This document shows, one piece after another, positions 23,194 through 25,067 of a stretch of 25,067 nucleotides of DNA. Source of the DNA: an uncultured Oscillospiraceae bacterium (GTDB lineage: Bacteria; Bacillota; Clostridia; Oscillospirales; Acutalibacteraceae); contig URDW01000009.1 in NCBI GenBank assembly GCA_900546735.1, positions 1 to 25,067 on the forward strand, in the 5' to 3' direction. The translations under genes and the position numbers were made by a program. The notes beneath the pieces were generated by a model. The model saw only the letters and a program-made list of their open reading frames with translations, did no database searches and was not told the origin of the DNA. Every line of letters begins with the position of its first letter. The first letter of the stretch is position 1.

Positions 23194-23283
23194 ATGAAAG
23201 TCGTACTTATCAAAACACCCAAGTTTTTAAGCGTGTTGCTCAGAGTGCTGTTTAAAATTGATAAAGTTCAGGAAGAAAACTGA
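23194..23283 (+). CDS. spoVM: Stage V sporulation protein M (SpoVM), spore coat anchor peptide
   Basis: This 29-residue open frame encodes a SpoVM homologue. The diagnostic order is a short basic/hydrophobic start (MKVVLIKTPKFL), a Pro at position 9 followed by KFL, then an amphipathic helix (SVLLRVLFKI) and a charged tail (DKVQEEN). Bacillus SpoVM has 26 residues with the same IKLPKFL core. It also lies directly after the rsgA-thiN region, so synteny supports the call. SpoVM embeds as an amphipathic helix in the outer forespore membrane, prefers positive curvature and recruits SpoIVA, the start of which lies at 24884. Its ribosome binding site is GGGGG at 23182-23186. The terminator stem begins at the last base of the stop codon. 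Confidence 0.92.
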   Translation: MKVVLIKTPKFLSVLLRVLFKIDKVQEEN

Positions 23284-23312
23284 AAGACGGGGCATAAACC
23301 CCGTCTTTTTTT
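23283..23312 (+). terminator. Rho-independent terminator closing the yicC-spoVM operon
   Basis: A perfect ten-base stem AAAGACGGGG (23283-23292) with CCCCGTCTTT (23299-23308) closes the loop CATAAA, and a run of T residues follows. Its loop and 3' tail overlap a candidate sigma-E promoter. Confidence 0.92.
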
Positions 23313-23321
23313 CATACAAAT
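23292..23321 (+). promoter_or_regulatory. Candidate sigma-E promoter of sipL-spoIVA
   Basis: CATACAAAT (23313-23321) closely matches the sigma-E -10 consensus CATACA-T. A -35-like GCATAAA (23292-23298) lies 14 bases upstream, the preferred spacing. The -35 sits in the loop of the upstream terminator. In studied endospore formers spoIVA is transcribed from a sigma-E promoter, and sipL is in C. difficile, so both the match and the context agree. Confidence 0.6.
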
Positions 23322-23351
23322 TCTTAGAACGTAAATCAAAGGAGCAGCGTT

Positions 23352-24872
23352 ATGGAATCTGAATACACATTCAAGCAAATTTCTGATTACGGCAGTGTTT
23401 ACAGCGGCAGTACAGACTGTGATTATGACTACCATGTGACCCTGCCGCAGTACATGGAAGACCTTTTGAAAATTGTAAAATGCTGTGTCAGTCCATATGT
23501 GACCGGCTATGAAAAAAGCGCGTCCGAGCTGAAAGTATACGGCAAAACACATATGGAGATCATCTACATATCCGCAGCAGACAACAGCATAAAGACGTAT
23601 GTTTACGACGAAGAATTCTCAAAAATCATCTCGCTTTCTGCAGAATGCGGTGACGATGCGCTGATCCGCCTGAAGGTGGTGAAGCGCTATGACAGCTCGC
23701 GCGTCGTCAATCAAAGACGATTCGATGTGCACCTGTCCTTTTCTTTAAGCCTGCAGGTATTTGCGCGCACACAGCACGAGATTATGGGTGACTGTCCGCA
23801 GCTGAAACAAAACCTGTTCTCAGCCAAGCGGCTTTGCCTGACCAACAGCGTTACGGATAAGATCGATTTCTGTGAAGTGGTCGGAAACTGCGATGACGGT
23901 ACAAAAATCAAAAATATCATTAATACGTTTTATAATATCGCCTTGACGGAAATCAACATCGTTCAAGATAAAGCGCTGGTCAAAGCCCGGCTTATGCTTT
24001 CGCTGACTTATGTGACGGATGCGCCGGTGCAGGAGATCCGAAAGTTTTCGTCAAGCGTGGAAATCAGCAAAATCATAGACGTGCCGGGCATCAGCGAAAA
24101 CGGTCAGAACCATTGCTGCTTATCTGTGCAGAACATGACGGCGACTGCCCGGTCGGATGACAACGGCGAACTGAAAATATTTGAGGCGGCAGGCAGTGTG
24201 CAGGTTTGTATCGATGTCTACGACGAAAAGGAAGAAAGCTTTATCGTAGACGCATACTGCCCGAAGCAGAAGATCGAATGCAGCTTTGAAGAACTGAATC
24301 TTTGCTGCCCGGCTGAGAACATTGCCGACAAAACGCTTTTTAAATCAGAGGTCAGCTTTGACGGCGTATCGGTCTCGGAAATCATCGATATCAATGTCTC
24401 GTGCCTGAAAACGGAAATCGAGAGCAACGATTCCGTAAAGCTGAAAAGCCAGCTTTTGATTGAACTGCTTTATAAATCGGCAGACGGGGAAGTTTTGTAT
24501 ATCAAAAAAACAGAGCACCTGCTTTATGACACCGGTCTGCAGGAGAAGAACGTGGGCGGAAATGCAAATATAGAGTTTTTCTCGTTTGACTATGTGCTTA
24601 CATCAGAGCATTCTGTGGAGCTGCGCATAGATGCCGGCGTGCAGGCGCTTCTTTACAAAAGCGTACGCATTTATGCTCTGAAATCTTTTGAAATAAAAGA
24701 GGAAGACCCGCGTGAAACGCCGGCTCTGGTCATCTATTTTTCCAATCCGCATGAAAACGTATGGAACATTGCAAAAAAATTCGGCTCAGATATGGAGCTC
24801 ATTATGCGTGAGAATGATCTTGCCTCGCCGGAAATCGAGACCAAACGCATTTTGATGATTCCCGGAATATAA
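23352..24872 (+). CDS. sipL: SipL-like spore coat morphogenetic protein (DUF3794 + LysM)
   Basis: The 506-residue product has the architecture of Clostridioides difficile SipL (about 520 residues): a long acidic beta-rich region carrying DUF3794-type repeats, then a C-terminal LysM domain (about 457-506, VWNIAKKFGSDMELIMREND and LMIPGI). SipL binds SpoIVA through its LysM domain and helps encase the forespore. The repeats here are suggested by recurring SVEISKIIDVPGI / DGVSVSEIIDINVSC-like strands at about 235-245 and 335-350. There is no signal peptide, as expected for a mother-cell cytosolic protein. The ribosome binding site AAAGGAG is at 23338-23344. The gene lies 11 bases before spoIVA, so the two partners are probably co-transcribed. 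The sipL name rests on architecture and neighbours, not on a computed alignment. Confidence 0.87.
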   Translation: MESEYTFKQISDYGSVYSGSTDCDYDYHVTLPQYMEDLLKIVKCCVSPYVTGYEKSASELKVYGKTHMEIIYISAADNSIKTYVYDEEFSKIISLSAECGDDALIRLKVVKRYDSSRVVNQRRFDVHLSFSLSLQVFARTQHEIMGDCPQLKQNLFSAKRLCLTNSVTDKIDFCEVVGNCDDGTKIKNIINTFYNIALTEINIVQDKALVKARLMLSLTYVTDAPVQEIRKFSSSVEISKIIDVPGISENGQNHCCLSVQNMTATARSDDNGELKIFEAAGSVQVCIDVYDEKEESFIVDAYCPKQKIECSFEELNLCCPAENIADKTLFKSEVSFDGVSVSEIIDINVSCLKTEIESNDSVKLKSQLLIELLYKSADGEVLYIKKTEHLLYDTGLQEKNVGGNANIEFFSFDYVLTSEHSVELRIDAGVQALLYKSVRIYALKSFEIKEEDPRETPALVIYFSNPHENVWNIAKKFGSDMELIMRENDLASPEIETKRILMIPGI

Positions 24873-24883
24873 GGAGGAAACGC

Positions 24884-25019
24884 ATGGATACTTCCATTTA
24901 CAGCGACATGAGTTCGCGTACAGGCGGCGATATCTATATCGGTGTGGTCGGACCCGTCCGGTCCGGTAAATCCACATTTATCAAACGGTTTATGGATACG
25001 CTGGTCATACCGAATATAG
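24884..25019 (+). CDS. spoIVA: Stage IV sporulation protein A (SpoIVA), 3'-truncated by contig end
   Basis: Only the first 45 codons are present. They include RTGGDIYIGVVG, the Walker A GPVRSGKS (about 24-31) and TFIKRFMD, which are near-identical to the N-terminus of SpoIVA, the ATPase that polymerises into the basement layer of the spore coat. AAGGAGG lies directly before the start and the sipL stop is 11 bases upstream. The reading frame is interrupted at 25020 by adapter, so the truncation is technical and not a pseudogene. Confidence 0.95.
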
Positions 25020-25067
25020 CTGTCTCTTATACACATCTCCGAGCCCACGAGACACTGAGCGATCTCG
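25020..25067. other. Nextera i7 adapter remnant (not genomic)
   Basis: CTGTCTCTTATACACATCT (25020-25038, mosaic end) is followed by CCGAGCCCACGAGAC, the index ACTGAGCG (25054-25061) and ATCTCG, the start of the P7 sequence. It is the reverse complement of the first 44 bases, extended by a few bases. An open frame on the minus strand starting MGSEMCIRDS is an artefact of this sequence. Confidence 0.98.

Noticed and set aside
24734..25048. Minus-strand open frame starting MGSEMCIRDS over sipL/spoIVA
   Set aside because: The first residues come from Nextera adapter and the remainder is antisense to sipL and spoIVA.
1..25067. CRISPR arrays, insertion sequences, prophage or toxin-antitoxin modules
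   Set aside because: I saw no regularly spaced repeats, no transposase or integrase motifs and no phage structural genes anywhere in the window.

Overview
The window is a contig from a low-to-mid GC Gram-positive bacterium of class Clostridia. I lean towards an endospore-forming Oscillospirales-like lineage. The grounds are the yicC-remA-gmk-rpoZ-priA-def-fmt-rsmB-rlmN-stp-prkC-rsgA-thiN gene order, a YugP-type zinc protease inside it, and spoVM, a sipL-type DUF3794/LysM gene and spoIVA at its end. Both termini are not genomic: bases 1-44 and 25020-25067 are Illumina Nextera i7 adapter sequence, so real DNA runs from about 45 to 25019 and the first and last genes are truncated by the end of the assembly.

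Layout. 46-813: 3' part of an alpha/beta-hydrolase-like DUF2974 gene. 832-1000: a single tRNA-Leu(UAA) with its own promoter and a strong terminator. 1105-2427 (minus): rarA, the replication-associated AAA+ ATPase. It is divergent from a LysR-type regulator (2593-3483), and the two putative promoters overlap around 2452-2501. 3569-8547: a MerR-like regulator followed by a compact redox gene set: lipoprotein flavodoxin, cytosolic flavodoxin, FMN-reductase-like protein, aldo/keto reductase, six-helix His-rich DUF4405 membrane protein, cyclophilin-like lipoprotein and flavin-reductase-like protein. 8730-10130: an FAD-dependent oxidoreductase with a conserved Cys cluster. 10250-23283: sixteen tightly packed plus-strand genes, with gaps of at most 42 bases and many overlaps. 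They cover nucleotide metabolism, transcription, replication restart, N-terminal formyl-Met chemistry, rRNA modification, Ser/Thr phospho-signalling, ribosome GTPase and thiamine pyrophosphate synthesis, ending in a 47-residue membrane peptide and spoVM. 23352-25019: the sipL-like gene and the start of spoIVA, preceded by a candidate sporulation sigma-E promoter.

Two units deserve attention. (1) The 3986-8547 redox genes look like an envelope-spanning flavin/electron relay: two related flavodoxins, one apparently exported as a lipoprotein, sit beside a predicted haem-type membrane protein and soluble reductases. A T-N11-A dyad typical of LysR-type operators lies just upstream. The function is inference; the architecture is visible in the sequence. 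(2) SpoVM, the SipL-like protein and SpoIVA together form the basement layer of the spore coat in characterised endospore formers. Here their genes are consecutive, and the candidate sigma-E promoter overlaps the terminator that closes the housekeeping operon. A similar terminator/promoter overlap occurs upstream of yicC.

No insertion sequences, CRISPR arrays, prophage genes or rRNA were seen. No gene-free stretch exceeds 300 bases.
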